Shown: positions 8,813 to 19,603, counted from the stretch's first letter. The stretch: 64,000 bases of DNA from a bacterium SCSIO 12827 (GCA_024397995.1 CP073746.1:1302001-1366000), one strand, 5' to 3'. The notes: generated from the sequence alone by a model not told the origin. A program made the numbers and translations.

Positions 8813-9813
8813 AGGGTGTCGGTCGAAACCGGACCGATGTCTTTGCCGTGGATGCCGAGGCGCCGGAACAGGGCCGCATCCCGGTCCTGTTCCGGATTGG
8901 CCGTGGTCAGCAGTTTGGGGCCGACGAAGATCGACCCGGCCCCGGCCAGGAAGCACAGCGCCTGCAATTCGTCCGACATTTCCTCGCGCCCGGCGGAAAG
9001 CCTGACGGTCGAGGACGGCATCATGATCTTGGCGACGGCGATGGTGCGCACGAAATCCAGCGGATCCAGCGCGTCACGCCCTTCAAGCGGCGTGCCTTCG
9101 ACCTGAACCAGCATGTTGATGGGCACGCTTTCCGGGTGGGGGCGCAGGTTGGCCAGGGTCACCAGCATGTCGGCCCGGTCCTGGGCCGCCTCGCCCATGC
9201 CGAGAATGCCGCCGCAGCACACCTTGATGCCCGCGTCGCGCACGGCCTGAAGGGTGTTCAGGCGGTCGGCATAGGTGCGGGTGGAGATGATTTCCGAATA
9301 GAAGTTTTCCGAGGTGTCCAGGTTGTGATTGTAGAAATCGAGCCCTGAGTCGGACAGCCGCTTGGCCTGTTCCGGCGACAGCATGCCGAGCGTGGCGCAT
9401 GCTTCCATGCCCATGCCGCGCACGCCCTCGATCATCTTGCAGACGGCGTCCAGGTCCTTGTCCTTCGGCGACCGCCAGGCAGCGCCCATGCAATAACGGG
9501 TGGCGCCCGCATCCTTGGCCCGCTTGGCCTCGGCCAGGACCGTGTCCACGTCCATCAGCTTGGCCGCGTCGACGCCCGTGTCGTATTGCGCCGCCTGGGG
9601 GCAATAAGCGCAGTCTTCCGGACAGCCGCCGGTCTTGACCGACAAAAGCGACGCCATCTGCACGGTGTTGGGGTCGAAATAACGGCGGTGCAGGGTCTGC
9701 GCCCGGTGAATCAGGTCGGCAAAGGGCAGGGCGAACAGGGCCAAAGCCTGCTCCGTCGTCCAATCAAAGCGGACGGCCGGATCGTCGTTGAGGGGGGCAT
9801 TCATTTCGTTCAT
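8809..9813 (-). CDS. bioB: Biotin synthase
   Basis: Radical-SAM enzyme that inserts sulfur into dethiobiotin. The 4Fe-4S motif is [12 protein letters not shown]; further cysteines that hold the second cluster appear in [11 protein letters not shown] and [10 protein letters not shown]. The ATG at 9813 gives 334 residues; a second ATG three codons later (9804) is equally possible. It is the first gene of bioB-bioA-bioF-bioD. I looked for the alphaproteobacterial BioR operator upstream and did not find one, so the regulator is unknown. Confidence 0.97.
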   Translation of the reverse strand: MNEMNAPLNDDPAVRFDWTTEQALALFALPFADLIHRAQTLHRRYFDPNTVQMASLLSVKTGGCPEDCAYCPQAAQYDTGVDAAKLMDVDTVLAEAKRAKDAGATRYCMGAAWRSPKDKDLDAVCKMIEGVRGMGMEACATLGMLSPEQAKRLSDSGLDFYNHNLDTSENFYSEIISTRTYADRLNTLQAVRDAGIKVCCGGILGMGEAAQDRADMLVTLANLRPHPESVPINMLVQVEGTPLEGRDALDPLDFVRTIAVAKIMMPSSTVRLSAGREEMSDELQALCFLAGAGSIFVGPKLLTTANPEQDRDAALFRRLGIHGKDIGPVSTDTL

Positions 9814-10034
9814 GATGAGGTTCAGGGCCTTCCTGGGCGTTCGGACCGGTTGGGCGCGGGGGTCGGGCCGGGATATGCCGACCAAAACCCCTGGTCAAGG
9901 AATTTAGCACAAAGCGTCTTGCTTTGGTTGACGGGGCGCGGTGATTGCCTTAAAAAGCCGCCTCCGACGCGGACTCCGGCCCGCGTCCAATGGTTTATTT
10001 ACCAGCGAAAGCTGATCATAGGAACGTAGAAGTC

Positions 10035-10325
10035 ATGTCCAGAGTTTGCGATCTGACGGGCAAAGGTGTCATCACCGGGAACAACGTGTCCCACGCCCAT
10101 AACAAGACCCGCCGCCGGTTTTTGCCGAACCTGCAGGAAACCAGCCTGTGGAGCGATTCGCTCGGCCGCATGGTGCGTCTGAAAGTGTCGGTCAGCGCGA
10201 TCCGCACTGTCGAACACAAGGGCGGCCTGGACGCCTTCCTGCTGGATGCTTCTGATGCTGACCTGGCACCCGCCATGGTCAAAATTAAGAAGCTCGTAAA
10301 GAAAGCGCAGGTCAAAGCGGCGTAG
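10035..10325 (+). CDS. rpmB: 50S ribosomal protein L28
   Basis: A 96-residue ribosomal protein of the large subunit. It starts [20 protein letters not shown], the family signature, and continues RRRFLPNLQ. The ATG at 10035 fits the family start. It lacks the zinc-binding cysteine set of the C+ form, having only one Cys. It is transcribed alone with its own terminator, and lies divergent from the biotin operon. Confidence 0.97.
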   Translation: MSRVCDLTGKGVITGNNVSHAHNKTRRRFLPNLQETSLWSDSLGRMVRLKVSVSAIRTVEHKGGLDAFLLDASDADLAPAMVKIKKLVKKAQVKAA

Positions 10326-10355
10326 CCCAGCCATACAAATTTGCCAGACGGCAAA

Positions 10356-10387
10356 GGCCCGCGCCCCACAACGGCGCGGGCCTTTTT
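10356..10387 (+). terminator. Rho-independent terminator after rpmB
   Basis: A perfect 10-bp GC-rich stem (10356-10365 with 10373-10382, 7-nt loop) is followed by five T residues. It separates rpmB from the GNAT gene. Confidence 0.92.
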
Positions 10388-10440
10388 CTTTGTTCAATTT
10401 GCCGTATCCAGCCCCGGTCAAGGTAGAGGAGACCCAGACG

Positions 10441-11034
10441 ATGACCGATATGTCCGTGACCCAGATTTTGTTCCGTGATGCCGAACAGGCCGATGCGCGC
10501 GAGATCGCCGCACTCTATCGCCTGGCCGCCGGCGGGGTCGCAGACGTAATCTGGGACGCCTTGAAAGAACCGGGCCAGGATATTATCGACGCCGGGGCCC
10601 GCCGCTATGCCCGGGAAGACGTGGATTTTTCCTATCAGAACTGCGCCATCGCCGAATGCCGAGGGCTGCCGGTCGGTCTGCTGCATGCCTATCCCATGCA
10701 TGCCGATCCGGATTTCGATCCGGCCTCGGTCGATCCGGTGCTGCGTCCCTATGCGGAACTGGAAGAAGACGACAGCTATTACATTGCCGGCATCGCCCTG
10801 AAGGCCGATTACCGGCGGCGGGGCATGGGCACCAAGATGCTGCGCCTTGCCGAACTGCGCGCATTGACGCGGGGGCTCGCCAAGTTGTCGCTGATCGCGT
10901 TCGAGGAGAACACGGATTCTGTCCGTCTGTACGAGCGTCTGGGCTATCGTGTGAAGGATAGCCGCGACATCGTGCCGCATCCGTTGATCCGGCATGACGG
11001 GCGGGCGCTGCTGATGGTGAAAAACCTGGGCTGA
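10441..11034 (+). CDS. GNAT family N-acetyltransferase
   Basis: A 197-residue acetyltransferase. The acetyl-CoA pyrophosphate loop is visible as ADYRRRGMGTKML (Q/RxxGxG/A pattern) preceded by the beta strand DSYYIAGIAL, and motif B follows as SLIAFEENTDSVRLYERLGY. The ATG at 10441 has AGGAG about 10 nt upstream. The substrate cannot be inferred: the N-terminal helix region (VADVIWDALKEPGQDIIDAG) varies among GNATs of this group. It follows the rpmB terminator, so it is probably transcribed separately. Confidence 0.88.
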   Translation: MTDMSVTQILFRDAEQADAREIAALYRLAAGGVADVIWDALKEPGQDIIDAGARRYAREDVDFSYQNCAIAECRGLPVGLLHAYPMHADPDFDPASVDPVLRPYAELEEDDSYYIAGIALKADYRRRGMGTKMLRLAELRALTRGLAKLSLIAFEENTDSVRLYERLGYRVKDSRDIVPHPLIRHDGRALLMVKNLG

Positions 11035-11135
11035 GCCTGCTCAGGGCGCATGCCCGGCCTCGAAACCAGGGCCGCATTCTGCAACAATGCGGCCCTGTTC
11101 ACCGTCGCCCCCATGGCGCGGGCAAAGAGGCCGGG

Positions 11136-12827
11136 ATGCCCCAAGAAAAACCGATCCGACCGATCATTGCGTTCCTGTCCGCCGGGGCCCTGGCGGCGGG
11201 CTTGTTGCTTGCGCCGACGGCGGTGCAGGCGCAAAGCGACCAGGACCGCTGGCAGGCCGCAATGGATCCGGCGGACCACGCCCATATGCTGGGCAATCTC
11301 GCCGAGGCCGAGGATCATTATCTGGAGGCCCTGAAACTGGCGGAACGGTTCGACCGCGCGGGCGGCTACCTGGAACGCGCCATGGCAGGGCTGGGCGGGC
11401 TTTACGTTTCTCAGGAGCGCTTCGCCGAGGCGGCGGCCCTTTACCGTCAGGCCCTGACCATCGCCGAGGCATTGTATGACACGGGTCACGCCCGGCATGG
11501 CGTGATCGCGATTTACCGGACGGCCCTGGCCGGGGCGGAGGCGGGCAACGCCCGCCAGGAGGCGGCGACGCGCCGTGCTCAGGAAGCCGCCGCCGCCCGG
11601 GTGAAGAGCCCGCCGCCGCCGCGCCTGACCACACCGAATTCGGTGCCAGTTCCGGTCTCACCCTCCGTGCCGGTTCCCGCTCCCATCCAGTCCGCGGCAG
11701 TCCCCGTGCCCGTTCCGCCGCCACCCGTGCCGTCGGCGCCGGTGCTGTCCCATTACCGGCTTGCCGGTGCGGTGGTGCCCCCACCGCCCCCGGCCGAGGT
11801 CCTGGCGCCCATTCCGGCCGCGTCGCCTCCGGCCGCCGCTGCCAAGCTGCCGCCGGCCGTCGCGGCGGTCGAAGTCAGCGTGCCCGAGGCGGCCTTGCCG
11901 ATGGCCGTATCGCCGCCTGAGCCGGCTGTTTCGGCCGCGCGGCCAGCGCCAAATGCGCGGAGCTTCGTGCCCTTGCGGGGGACGCCCGTTTCACCGGTAC
12001 AGGCACCAGCACCATCCGCGCTGCCGCCGGCGGTCGAGGTGGCCGAAGCTGCCGTGCCGGAGGCTGCGGTGATGACCGCAACGCCGCCGGTCGACGTGCC
12101 GCGGACATTGGCAGGTGTCCGTCCGCCGGAAGCCGCGGGCCTGCCCCTGCGGGGGGCGCCACCACCCATTGCCCGGCCGAACACCGTCGCCCCGGAAGAA
12201 ATTGCGGCAATTGCCGAGCCCCCGGTAATTGACGCGAAAACGGTGCCGGTCGTGGCCGAGACTTCGCCTGCCGAGACCCGGTCTTGGAATTCCCGGCCGA
12301 TCGAGATCGCGGGGCAGCCGGTTGATACGGCAGCCATCCGTGCCCTTGCCGCTGATCCGGCGGCCCCGCCCGAGTTGCTGGTCCGCGCCGTTGCCGAGGA
12401 AACGCCAGAGCAAATCGCCCAGCGCAAGGCCCTTGAGAAACGCCATCCCGTCCTTGGGGTGCGGTTGGGGGAGGCCAAGCGCAACATGGGGCCGATTTAT
12501 CCGGACACGCCGCGTCTGGCTGACACGGAACAGGCCTATCTGGCGGAACTGGAAGCTCTGGAACGCTCGCTTGGGCCGGATCACCCCGATGTCGCCGCCA
12601 TGCTGTACAAGCTTGCGCGGCTGTATCAGCGGCAAAGCCGGTACGAGCCGGCAGGCAGGATGTACGAACGCTGTCTGGCCTTGCGTGAAAAAAACCTGCC
12701 CGAAGGTCATCCGGACATCATCGAAACGATGACAGGCTATGCCCGCCTGTTGCGGGCCAGCGGATTTTCCGAGCTGGCGGCGGCGATGCGCAAGCGCGCC
12801 GAAGCCGGGAAAGCGGCCGCGGACTGA
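11136..12827 (+). CDS. Secreted TPR protein with long Pro/Ala-rich linker
   Basis: The 563-residue product has a Sec signal (cleavage near AVQAQS, residue 32), an N-terminal pair of TPR-like helices at about 38-130 (GNLAEAEDHYLEALKLAERF, then RFAEAAALYRQALTIAEALY), a low-complexity Pro/Ala/Val region at about 155-400, and C-terminal kinesin-light-chain-type TPRs at about 455-545 (DTEQAYLAELEALERSLGPDHPD and RLYQRQSRYEPAGRMYERCL). TPRs mediate protein contacts; the linker would span periplasm or wall. No catalytic motif is visible. It stands between the GNAT and Fe-S genes with no clear operon. Confidence 0.8.
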   Translation: MPQEKPIRPIIAFLSAGALAAGLLLAPTAVQAQSDQDRWQAAMDPADHAHMLGNLAEAEDHYLEALKLAERFDRAGGYLERAMAGLGGLYVSQERFAEAAALYRQALTIAEALYDTGHARHGVIAIYRTALAGAEAGNARQEAATRRAQEAAAARVKSPPPPRLTTPNSVPVPVSPSVPVPAPIQSAAVPVPVPPPPVPSAPVLSHYRLAGAVVPPPPPAEVLAPIPAASPPAAAAKLPPAVAAVEVSVPEAALPMAVSPPEPAVSAARPAPNARSFVPLRGTPVSPVQAPAPSALPPAVEVAEAAVPEAAVMTATPPVDVPRTLAGVRPPEAAGLPLRGAPPPIARPNTVAPEEIAAIAEPPVIDAKTVPVVAETSPAETRSWNSRPIEIAGQPVDTAAIRALAADPAAPPELLVRAVAEETPEQIAQRKALEKRHPVLGVRLGEAKRNMGPIYPDTPRLADTEQAYLAELEALERSLGPDHPDVAAMLYKLARLYQRQSRYEPAGRMYERCLALREKNLPEGHPDIIETMTGYARLLRASGFSELAAAMRKRAEAGKAAAD

Positions 12828-12943
12828 CGGCCCCAGGGGTCTGATAAACTCCCGCTTTGATTGTCCGGTGACAATACTTCCATTGCGCGTGGCCGGGCGC
12901 CGCCGCTAGCTTTCACCCAGGTATTACGTTCGGAGGCACAGCC

Positions 12944-14266
12944 ATGGACGGCCAGGAAACCTTCATCGATAGATTGGACGGTCAGGTGCGCGCCATCGCC
13001 GACGCCTGCACGGCCTGCGGTGCCTGCGTGCGGACCTGCCCGACGCCGGGAATCCTGGGGCTGACCGCTGGTGACGGCGAAGCCGTCGCGGACGGGGTCC
13101 GGGACATCCTGCGGGACGGCCAGGGTGACGCGGTCTCGGCGGCCTGGGCCGATGCCTGCTGCGGCACGGGCAATTGCCTGAGCGTTTGCGAAGAAGGCAT
13201 CAACCCGCGGGTCATGCTGGCCATGGCGCGGCGCCGGATGGCCGAGGCGGCACCCGAGGCCGAACGCAAGGATGCGGGCAAGGCTGCCTTCAAGGCGATG
13301 AGCCGGGGTGTGCGCGTGCTGTCGCGCCTGCAACTGCCGCCGGACCTCATGAACCGGCTCAGCCCGGCATCCCATCCCGAACGGGACACACCACCCGACA
13401 TCGTATTCTACACCGGCTGCAACATGCTGAAGACGCCGCACATCGGGTTGTTGTGCCTGGACATTCTGGACCGTCTGAATGTGTCCTACGAAGTATTCGG
13501 TGGGCCCGCCAACTGCTGCGGTATCCTGCAGTTCCGGCCCGGCGACACGGCCAACTCCGGGCGCCAGATCAACAGCACCATGGACCGGTTCACCAGCACG
13601 GGGGCGGCCCAGGTGGTGTCCTGGTGCCCGACCTGCCAGATGCAGATGTCGGAGGTCATGACCGCCGTGCCGGCCCAGCCCAAGCCCTTCGACAACCTCA
13701 TGATGCCCGTGTTCCTGGCCGACCGCCTGGACGACCTGCGCCCGCTGATGACGACGCCGGTTAACAAGCGCGTGGCCCTTCATGAATATCCGGGATCACC
13801 CGGCGTGGTCGATGCGGTGAAGGTGCTGTTGGGCGCCATCCCGGGGCTGGAGCTTGTCGACCTGGAACACCCTGGGGTCGGCTATCAATTGACTTCCCTC
13901 GATGCGATGCCGGACCTTCAGAAACGCCATATCGCCGGCACCTTCCGTCAGGCCGAGGCCAAGAGCGTGCAGGTCCTGGCCGGGGTGTTTCACGCCGACC
14001 ACCGGGAGTTGGTCAGCCATCAGAACGAATGGCCGTTCGAGATCGTCAATTACATGGAACTGATCGGGGAAAGCCTGGGCCTGCGTCATCCCGACCTGTT
14101 CAAGCGCATGAAGCTGATGCAGGATGCCGACGAAATCCTGGCCGACGCACAGGACATGATCGCGCTCCACGGCCTGGACGCGGACGAGGTCCGGGCGGTG
14201 ATCCTTTCCGACATCCTAGGCGAACAGAAGCTGCCGCCGGACCGGGCCCTACATCCGGCGGAATGA
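12944..14266 (+). CDS. HdrD/GlpC-like (Fe-S)-binding oxidoreductase subunit
   Basis: A 440-residue protein with an N-terminal ferredoxin-like region (CTACGACVRTCP at about residue 24 and CCGTGNCLSVCEEG at about 68) and two cysteine-rich CCG-type segments (YTGCNMLKTP, GGPANCCGIL, and SWCPTCQMQ). This is the layout of heterodisulfide reductase D, GlpC and GlcF-type electron-transfer subunits, which relay electrons between flavoproteins and quinone or thiols. No partner flavoprotein gene is next to it, so the electron donor is unknown. GGAGG 8-10 nt before the ATG supports the start. Confidence 0.82.
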   Translation: MDGQETFIDRLDGQVRAIADACTACGACVRTCPTPGILGLTAGDGEAVADGVRDILRDGQGDAVSAAWADACCGTGNCLSVCEEGINPRVMLAMARRRMAEAAPEAERKDAGKAAFKAMSRGVRVLSRLQLPPDLMNRLSPASHPERDTPPDIVFYTGCNMLKTPHIGLLCLDILDRLNVSYEVFGGPANCCGILQFRPGDTANSGRQINSTMDRFTSTGAAQVVSWCPTCQMQMSEVMTAVPAQPKPFDNLMMPVFLADRLDDLRPLMTTPVNKRVALHEYPGSPGVVDAVKVLLGAIPGLELVDLEHPGVGYQLTSLDAMPDLQKRHIAGTFRQAEAKSVQVLAGVFHADHRELVSHQNEWPFEIVNYMELIGESLGLRHPDLFKRMKLMQDADEILADAQDMIALHGLDADEVRAVILSDILGEQKLPPDRALHPAE

Positions 14267-14272
14267 CGCCGG

Positions 14273-15259
14273 TCAGTCCGTCAACTCGAACATCATCAGC
14301 AGCGTCCGCTGCGGCCCGAAGCGGTTGAAGTTGTTGTCGGAAATCAGGAACAGCAGGGTTTCTCCCTTGGGGCCCTTGACGGCCTCGATGCCTTCGAAAT
14401 TATCGACCGTCGGGGGGGCGCGGATATCGGCCAGCAATTCCCCGGACACTTCGGCGCCGGCGCGGATGCCGCTGGCCTTGATGCGGCGGAGGCGCGACCG
14501 GGCCCCTTCGCGCGGGGTGAAATAGCGTTCGACCACCACCACGTCGCCGCCGGGCAGGGTCGCGGCGCCGGTCGGGCGGTAATTGTCCTCGGTCCGGTAG
14601 ATCAGCACGCTCCATCCCTTCGGATTGCTGACCCAGGCCAGATAGGTGCCGCCGCGGCCCTTGCCTTCGGCGATGGCGAAAAGGCTGCCGTCGTTCAGCA
14701 GGGTCAGGGCCTCGATCCCGTGGTTGTCGGGGGCGTTTTTCATCTCGGCGGGCAGGGGCAGGGGACTTGGTTCGGTCTGGTTCGGCGGATAGGCCCAAAG
14801 CCGGTGAATGCGTTCGAAGGCAATGATGATCTCGCCGTCAACGCCCGGCGCCATGGATTCCGCATCGGCCATGGACTTGTCGATCAAGGGGATTCCGCCG
14901 GGACCCGTCAGGGTGAAGATTTCCGTATTGGCAAGGCCGCGCAGGTTGCCGTCGGGGTCATAGACCAGATGAGCGTCCAGACGGTTGCCTTCGTCCGTCA
15001 GCGCGACCAGGCGCTTGCCGTCGGCGCTGAGGCCCAGGGCGGAAAACCCGCCGAAACGGTCGGACCGGCTGAGCAGTTCAGCCCCGCCCCGATAGGTCAG
15101 CTTGCCGATGACCTTCTGTTCTGGATTCTCGGCGTTCAAGGGGACAGGGATGGACTGAACGTCGACGGTGTCGGCGGCTGCCGGGCCGTGGCCAGCCAGA
15201 AGCAGAAGGCCGACCCCGGCCAGGACGCGGTGGGCGGTTCGGGCGATGCGACGGTGCAT
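14273..15259 (-). CDS. Exported esterase-like/phytase-like beta-propeller protein
   Basis: Matches the family called esterase-like activity of phytase (PF13449). The ATG at 15259 gives 328 residues with a clean Sec signal ending GPAAA-DTV; an ATG ten codons upstream would add residues before the signal. Repeated propeller-like strands are seen: FGGFSALGLSADGKRLVALTDEGN, DAESMAPGVDGEIIIAFER, HGIEALTLLNDGSLFAIAE and NFEGIEAVKGPKGETLLFLISDNN. The substrate is unknown. It lies between the Fe-S gene and the cobT block, a location shared with other alphaproteobacteria. Confidence 0.85.
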   Translation of the reverse strand: MHRRIARTAHRVLAGVGLLLLAGHGPAAADTVDVQSIPVPLNAENPEQKVIGKLTYRGGAELLSRSDRFGGFSALGLSADGKRLVALTDEGNRLDAHLVYDPDGNLRGLANTEIFTLTGPGGIPLIDKSMADAESMAPGVDGEIIIAFERIHRLWAYPPNQTEPSPLPLPAEMKNAPDNHGIEALTLLNDGSLFAIAEGKGRGGTYLAWVSNPKGWSVLIYRTEDNYRPTGAATLPGGDVVVVERYFTPREGARSRLRRIKASGIRAGAEVSGELLADIRAPPTVDNFEGIEAVKGPKGETLLFLISDNNFNRFGPQRTLLMMFELTD

Positions 15260-15342
15260 GGCGGGCGAGGTCCTCTCCCAAAAGGTCATTTTGTTCAGGA
15301 TGGGGGGACGGGCGGGCGTTGTCCAGCGCAGGTAGTGATAGC

Positions 15343-15612
15343 TCAGAATCCAGTATCGGCTTCCGGCGTGGTCTTGCGGGCACGCATATGGGACGGAACG
15401 CGGTTTGCTTCCTCCGGCCCCAGTTCGCGGCAGCTGCTGTCCGTCACGGTGACCGCCCTTCGTACCGCCCCTTCTGTCAGGTTGTACATGGGCTGTTCGG
15501 TGAACTTAGCCTGGGCGAAGGTGCAGTAGGATTCGCGGGAAAACCACATCTCAACCTGGACCGTGCCGTCGACCTGCGGCACGGTGAGCATCAGGGTCAG
15601 CAGCCAGCCCAT
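15343..15612 (-). CDS. Small conserved hypothetical protein, 89 aa
   Basis: Starts at ATG 15612 with AAGGA about 9 nt upstream. The product begins with a short hydrophobic stretch (MGWLLTLMLTVP) that looks like an uncleaved anchor or signal, then VEMWFSRESYCTFAQAKF and a second Cys (DSSCRE), which could form a disulfide in the periplasm. The charged C-terminus is Arg-rich. Small proteins of this look occur in other Rhodospirillales, but I cannot assign a function. Same strand as the zincin-like gene upstream, 121 bp apart. Confidence 0.65.
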   Translation of the reverse strand: MGWLLTLMLTVPQVDGTVQVEMWFSRESYCTFAQAKFTEQPMYNLTEGAVRRAVTVTDSSCRELGPEEANRVPSHMRARKTTPEADTGF

Positions 15613-15733
15613 GGCGGTGGTCCTTTTCGGCAGGGTAGGCGGGATCGGACGGGGCGGGGCGTCAGGCTCATGGTCCTGATCTTACAGGGCCTTTGTGAAC
15701 CCTTGATGACCCCCCAAGCTCGTGCGGCAGGCG

Positions 15734-16585
15734 TTAGGGCTTCTGCTTGAGCTTCTTTCGGCCCTTGCGGATCGTCACGTAGTAGTCGTCGAACAGGTCG
15801 ATGATCTGGGACATCAGGAAGCGGCCGGAATCCCATTTCTGCATCAGGTCGGGGCGGATGTGGCGGACGTAGCGGCGGAAATCGTGGCACACGCGGCGGT
15901 CCGTGGTCCGGCGGAAGGCGACCATCTCCTGGGTGTCCTGGGGCATGCCGGCGTCGGTGATGTACAGCTGCTGCCACAGGCGCGCCTCGCACTCCAGGTC
16001 GATGGGCCGGTCGTGGCCGAAGCGGTTCTTGAGGCGCTGCAGGCCGTGGCCGATCAGTTCGTGCACCAGCACCGCCGCCAGTTCGTCCACCGGCCAGTTG
16101 GCGCCGAAGCGGCTGACGATGACCGTGAAGTCGCGCTTGCCGTCCTGGGGCTGAAATTCGCCGACCAGGAAGGCGGCGACGATGACCCTGGACAATGAGC
16201 GTTCAGGAAAGGCGGCGTCGTAGATGATGCGGATTTGACCGGCGCTGGACAGGGTCTCGAAGCCCCTGGCGGCGACGGGCGACGCCTGCAGAACGCGGTC
16301 GACAGCCGCCTTGATCTTGGCCACCGTGGCGGCGGGATCGGCCAGCGGAATGTCGAAATCAGCCTTGGGCGGCAACTGCATGCCGACCAGGTCGATGCCC
16401 CGGTGCGCCTCGCGCAGGGCGGCCAGGGTCATGGGCCGGAGACGCCAGACCGTATCAACAAGGTTCTGCGCCCATCCCGGGGTCGGGGCGGTCAGGATAA
16501 ACAGGGTGGCGGCAAGGGCGGCCAGAAGGGGAAACCGTCTGGAGGACGGGAGGGGCGGTCCGCGGCGGCGGGCCGAAGCGGTCAC
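15734..16585 (-). CDS. Exported protein with HExxH zincin-like motif
   Basis: A 283-residue protein with a signal peptide (cleavage after GWAQ, about residue 40) and a putative zinc-protease helix [15 protein letters not shown] at about 189-203, where HELIGH supplies two His ligands and a Glu. A downstream acidic residue (for example ECEAR) may be the third ligand. Three later cysteine or charged segments suggest a folded periplasmic domain. Whether it is a protease is inference. Its GTG start overlaps the cobT stop as GTGA, so it is translationally coupled to cobT, although no role in cobalamin synthesis is known. Confidence 0.7.
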   Translation of the reverse strand: MTASARRRGPPLPSSRRFPLLAALAATLFILTAPTPGWAQNLVDTVWRLRPMTLAALREAHRGIDLVGMQLPPKADFDIPLADPAATVAKIKAAVDRVLQASPVAARGFETLSSAGQIRIIYDAAFPERSLSRVIVAAFLVGEFQPQDGKRDFTVIVSRFGANWPVDELAAVLVHELIGHGLQRLKNRFGHDRPIDLECEARLWQQLYITDAGMPQDTQEMVAFRRTTDRRVCHDFRRYVRHIRPDLMQKWDSGRFLMSQIIDLFDDYYVTIRKGRKKLKQKP

Positions 16586-18450
16586 CCCGCCCGGCGGCGG
16601 CCGCGGGCAGCGCCGGAACCTGCGGCCGGATTATCCTCGTCGAACAGTTCGGCCAGATTGGCCATCATGGTGCCGCCCAGTTCCTCGGCATCGACGATGG
16701 TCACGGCGCGGCGATAATAGCGGGTCACGTCATGGCCGATGCCGATGGCGGTCAGTTCCACGTCGGACTTGTTTTCGATGAAGCTGATGACGTCGCGCAG
16801 ATGTTTTTCCAGATAGTTGCCTGGGTTGGCGGACAGGGTCGCGTCATCGACCGGCGCACCGTCGGAAATCACCATCAGGATGCGCCGCTGTTCTGGGCGG
16901 CCCAACAGGCGGTTGTGGGCCCACATCAGGGCCTCGCCGTCGATGTTTTCCTTGAGCAGCCCCTCGCGCAGCATCAGTCCCAGGTTGCGCCGGGCACGGC
17001 GCCAGGGCATGTCGGCGGCCTTGTAGACGATATGACGCAGATCGTTGAGGCGGCCAGGGTTCTTGGGCTTGCCCTTTTCGACCCAGTCTTCGCGGGACTG
17101 CCCGCCCTTCCATGAGCGCGTGGTGAAGCCCATGATCTCGACCTTGACCCCGCAGCGTTCCAGCGTGCGGGCCAGGATGTCGGCGCTCATGGCGGCGACG
17201 GTGATGGGTCGGCCGCGCATGGATCCCGAATTGTCGATCAACAGGCCGACGACCGTATCGCGGAAATCCGTATCCTGTTCCTGCTTGAACGACAGTGGGT
17301 GCAGGGGGTCGGTCACGACCCTGGACAGGCGGGCGGCGTCCAGGACCCCTTCTTCCAGGTCGAAGTCCCAGGACCGGGTCTGCTTGGCCATCAATTTTCG
17401 TTGCAGACGGTTGGCGAGGCGCGCAACCACGCCCTGCAGATGTGACAGCTGCTGATCCAACTGTGCGCGCAGGCGGGTCAGTTCCTCGGAATCGCAAAGC
17501 TCTTCCGCCTCGACAACTTCGTCATAGGCCTGGGTGAAGGCCTTGTAGAGTGCCAGGTCGTCGGGTGCGTTGCGCGGCCAGCGGTCGTCCCAATCGGTCG
17601 GTCCGGCGGGTTCTTCCTCGCCGTCGCCGGACATCACGTCGTCGTCGAACCCTTCGGTCGAAAACTCCATGTCGTCGGACATTTCCGCCTCGCCTGATTC
17701 GCTGGACAGCGAGCCGTCGGTGTCCATGTCGGCATCCGGGTTCTGGTTCTGGTCCTGCCCCTGTTCGGCGTCGTCATCCGCGGAATCCTGCTGATTCTCG
17801 GGCTCCGAAGGTGCCGGTGCGTCGGTCATCATGTCGAGGGCGACGATCATCTCGCGCACCAGGTTGCCGTAGGCTTCCTGATCCAGGGCGTTCTTTTCGA
17901 GTTCGGCAAGCTGCGGGCCGACCTTGCGGTTCAACTCGTCGCGCCACAGATCGACGATATGCTTGGCTTCCGCGGGCAGGTTTTGGCCGGGCAGGCGTTC
18001 ACGGGCCAGCAGGCCGAGAACCTCGGGCAGCATGGCGTCTTCGCGTTCGGTCACGCCGCCATAGCCCTTGGCGCGGCATTTTTCCGCCAACAGAAAGTCC
18101 AGGTTGCCGGCGACACCGACCATGCGTTGGGCACCAAGGCTTTCGCAGCGCGCCTGTTCCAGGGCTTCGAACACGGCGTGCCCGTCGGGACCCGTGGGCG
18201 CCATGCGGCGATGGACGTCGGCATCGTGATAGCGCAACCGCAATGCCAAGGCATCGGCGACGCCACGCAGTTTGGTGATGCCTTCGGCGCTGGGCGGGCC
18301 GGAAGGGGCGGGCAGGTTGACGGCTTCTTCGGTGGCCGAAGCGCCAGAGGCCTGAAAATGAACCTCAAGCTCTGGGCGATTGGACATCGCCTTGACCGCG
18401 GCCGCCGTGACGCGTTTCAGAAGATCTGCCGGGCGTTCCGAATTGTTCAT
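16582..18450 (-). CDS. cobT: Cobaltochelatase subunit CobT
   Basis: Part of the aerobic ATP-dependent cobalt chelatase (CobN, CobS, CobT) that inserts Co2+ into hydrogenobyrinic acid a,c-diamide. The 622 residues are the usual length. A central acidic, low-complexity region at about 215-300 separates the N-terminal helical domain from the C-terminal VWA domain, whose MIDAS reads [13 protein letters not shown] at about residue 413. It lies 52 bp downstream of cobS. CobN is not in the window. Confidence 0.96.
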   Translation of the reverse strand: MNNSERPADLLKRVTAAAVKAMSNRPELEVHFQASGASATEEAVNLPAPSGPPSAEGITKLRGVADALALRLRYHDADVHRRMAPTGPDGHAVFEALEQARCESLGAQRMVGVAGNLDFLLAEKCRAKGYGGVTEREDAMLPEVLGLLARERLPGQNLPAEAKHIVDLWRDELNRKVGPQLAELEKNALDQEAYGNLVREMIVALDMMTDAPAPSEPENQQDSADDDAEQGQDQNQNPDADMDTDGSLSSESGEAEMSDDMEFSTEGFDDDVMSGDGEEEPAGPTDWDDRWPRNAPDDLALYKAFTQAYDEVVEAEELCDSEELTRLRAQLDQQLSHLQGVVARLANRLQRKLMAKQTRSWDFDLEEGVLDAARLSRVVTDPLHPLSFKQEQDTDFRDTVVGLLIDNSGSMRGRPITVAAMSADILARTLERCGVKVEIMGFTTRSWKGGQSREDWVEKGKPKNPGRLNDLRHIVYKAADMPWRRARRNLGLMLREGLLKENIDGEALMWAHNRLLGRPEQRRILMVISDGAPVDDATLSANPGNYLEKHLRDVISFIENKSDVELTAIGIGHDVTRYYRRAVTIVDAEELGGTMMANLAELFDEDNPAAGSGAARGRRRAG

Positions 18451-18502
18451 GTCCTATGGCCCCGATTCCCGTCCGGATACGGCCCGGACGGGCGTGGGTG
18501 TC

Positions 18503-19510
18503 CTATTGCAGCACCGCGCGCATGGCGGAATCGGGAAGTTCCTCGCCCATGCAGCGCTGATAGTATTCTGCCACGACCGGGCGTTCGATTTCGTCGCACT
18601 TGTTGAGGAACGTCACCCGGAAGGCATAGCCCGCGTCATTGAAGATACGGGCGTTTTCAGCCCAGGTGATGACCGTACGCGGTGACATGACGGTCGAAAT
18701 GTCGCCGTTCATGAAGCCCGAACGGGTCAGGTCGGCCAGTTCGACCATGGCGCTGACCTGTTCCTTGCCTTGTTTGGAGGCATAGTCCGGCACCTTGGCG
18801 CAGACGATTTCAACTTCCTCGTCATGGGGCAGGTAATTGAGGGTCGACACGATGCTCCAGCGGTCCATCTGACCCTGGTTGATCTGCTGGGTGCCGTGGT
18901 ACAGGCCCGTGGTATCGCCGAGGCCGACCGTATTGGCGGTCGAGAACAGGCGGAAATAGGGATGGGGCTTGATGACCTGGTTCTGGTCCAGCAACGTCAG
19001 TTTGCCGTCGACTTCCAGCACACGCTGGATCACGAACATCACGTCCGGGCGGCCGGCATCATATTCGTCGAACACCAGGGCCGTCGGATTGCGCAGCGCC
19101 CAGGGCAGGATGCCTTCGCGGAATTCGGTGACCTGCTTGCCGTCGCGCAGGACAATGGCGTCCTTGCCGATAAGGTCGATACGGGAAATGTGGCTGTCCA
19201 GGTTAACCCGGATGCACGGCCAATTGAGGCGCGACGCGACCTGTTCGATATGGGTCGACTTACCCGTGCCGTGATAGCCCTGAATCATGACGCGCCGGTT
19301 GTAGGCAAAGCCGGCCAGGATCGCGAGCGTCGTTTCGCGGTCGAAGCGGTAGGCTTCGTCGCGTTCGGGGACATGTTCCTCGGCTTCGGAGAAGGCCGGG
19401 ACTTCCATGTCGCTGTCGATGCCGAAGGTCTGGCGCACGGAGACGGTGACGTCCGGCACCTGATGGGCCGCATCGATCCCGGGGGTGGCGGTCGATTCCA
19501 GAGTTGTCAT
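18503..19510 (-). CDS. cobS: Cobaltochelatase subunit CobS (AAA+ ATPase)
   Basis: MoxR-like AAA+ subunit that forms a hexameric complex with CobT and powers cobalt insertion by CobN. ATG 19510 gives 335 residues and matches the family start; in-frame upstream starts at 19576 and 19567 are less likely. Walker A is [10 protein letters not shown], Walker B is [11 protein letters not shown], and [18 protein letters not shown] is the family-specific N-terminal segment. The order J-domain gene, cobS, cobT is conserved in alphaproteobacteria. Confidence 0.97.
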   Translation of the reverse strand: MTTLESTATPGIDAAHQVPDVTVSVRQTFGIDSDMEVPAFSEAEEHVPERDEAYRFDRETTLAILAGFAYNRRVMIQGYHGTGKSTHIEQVASRLNWPCIRVNLDSHISRIDLIGKDAIVLRDGKQVTEFREGILPWALRNPTALVFDEYDAGRPDVMFVIQRVLEVDGKLTLLDQNQVIKPHPYFRLFSTANTVGLGDTTGLYHGTQQINQGQMDRWSIVSTLNYLPHDEEVEIVCAKVPDYASKQGKEQVSAMVELADLTRSGFMNGDISTVMSPRTVITWAENARIFNDAGYAFRVTFLNKCDEIERPVVAEYYQRCMGEELPDSAMRAVLQ

Positions 19511-19603
19511 GCAAATGTTCCAGTTTCTTGAGGCCGCCCCGACGGACGCGGGGCGAAGATCGGTCATGTTTGGCAAACGTCGTAGGGGTTAAGCGGCGGG
19601 CCG

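Noticed and set aside
9814-10034. A possible BioR operator upstream of bioB
   Set aside because: No TTATnnATAA-like palindrome is present between bioB and rpmB.
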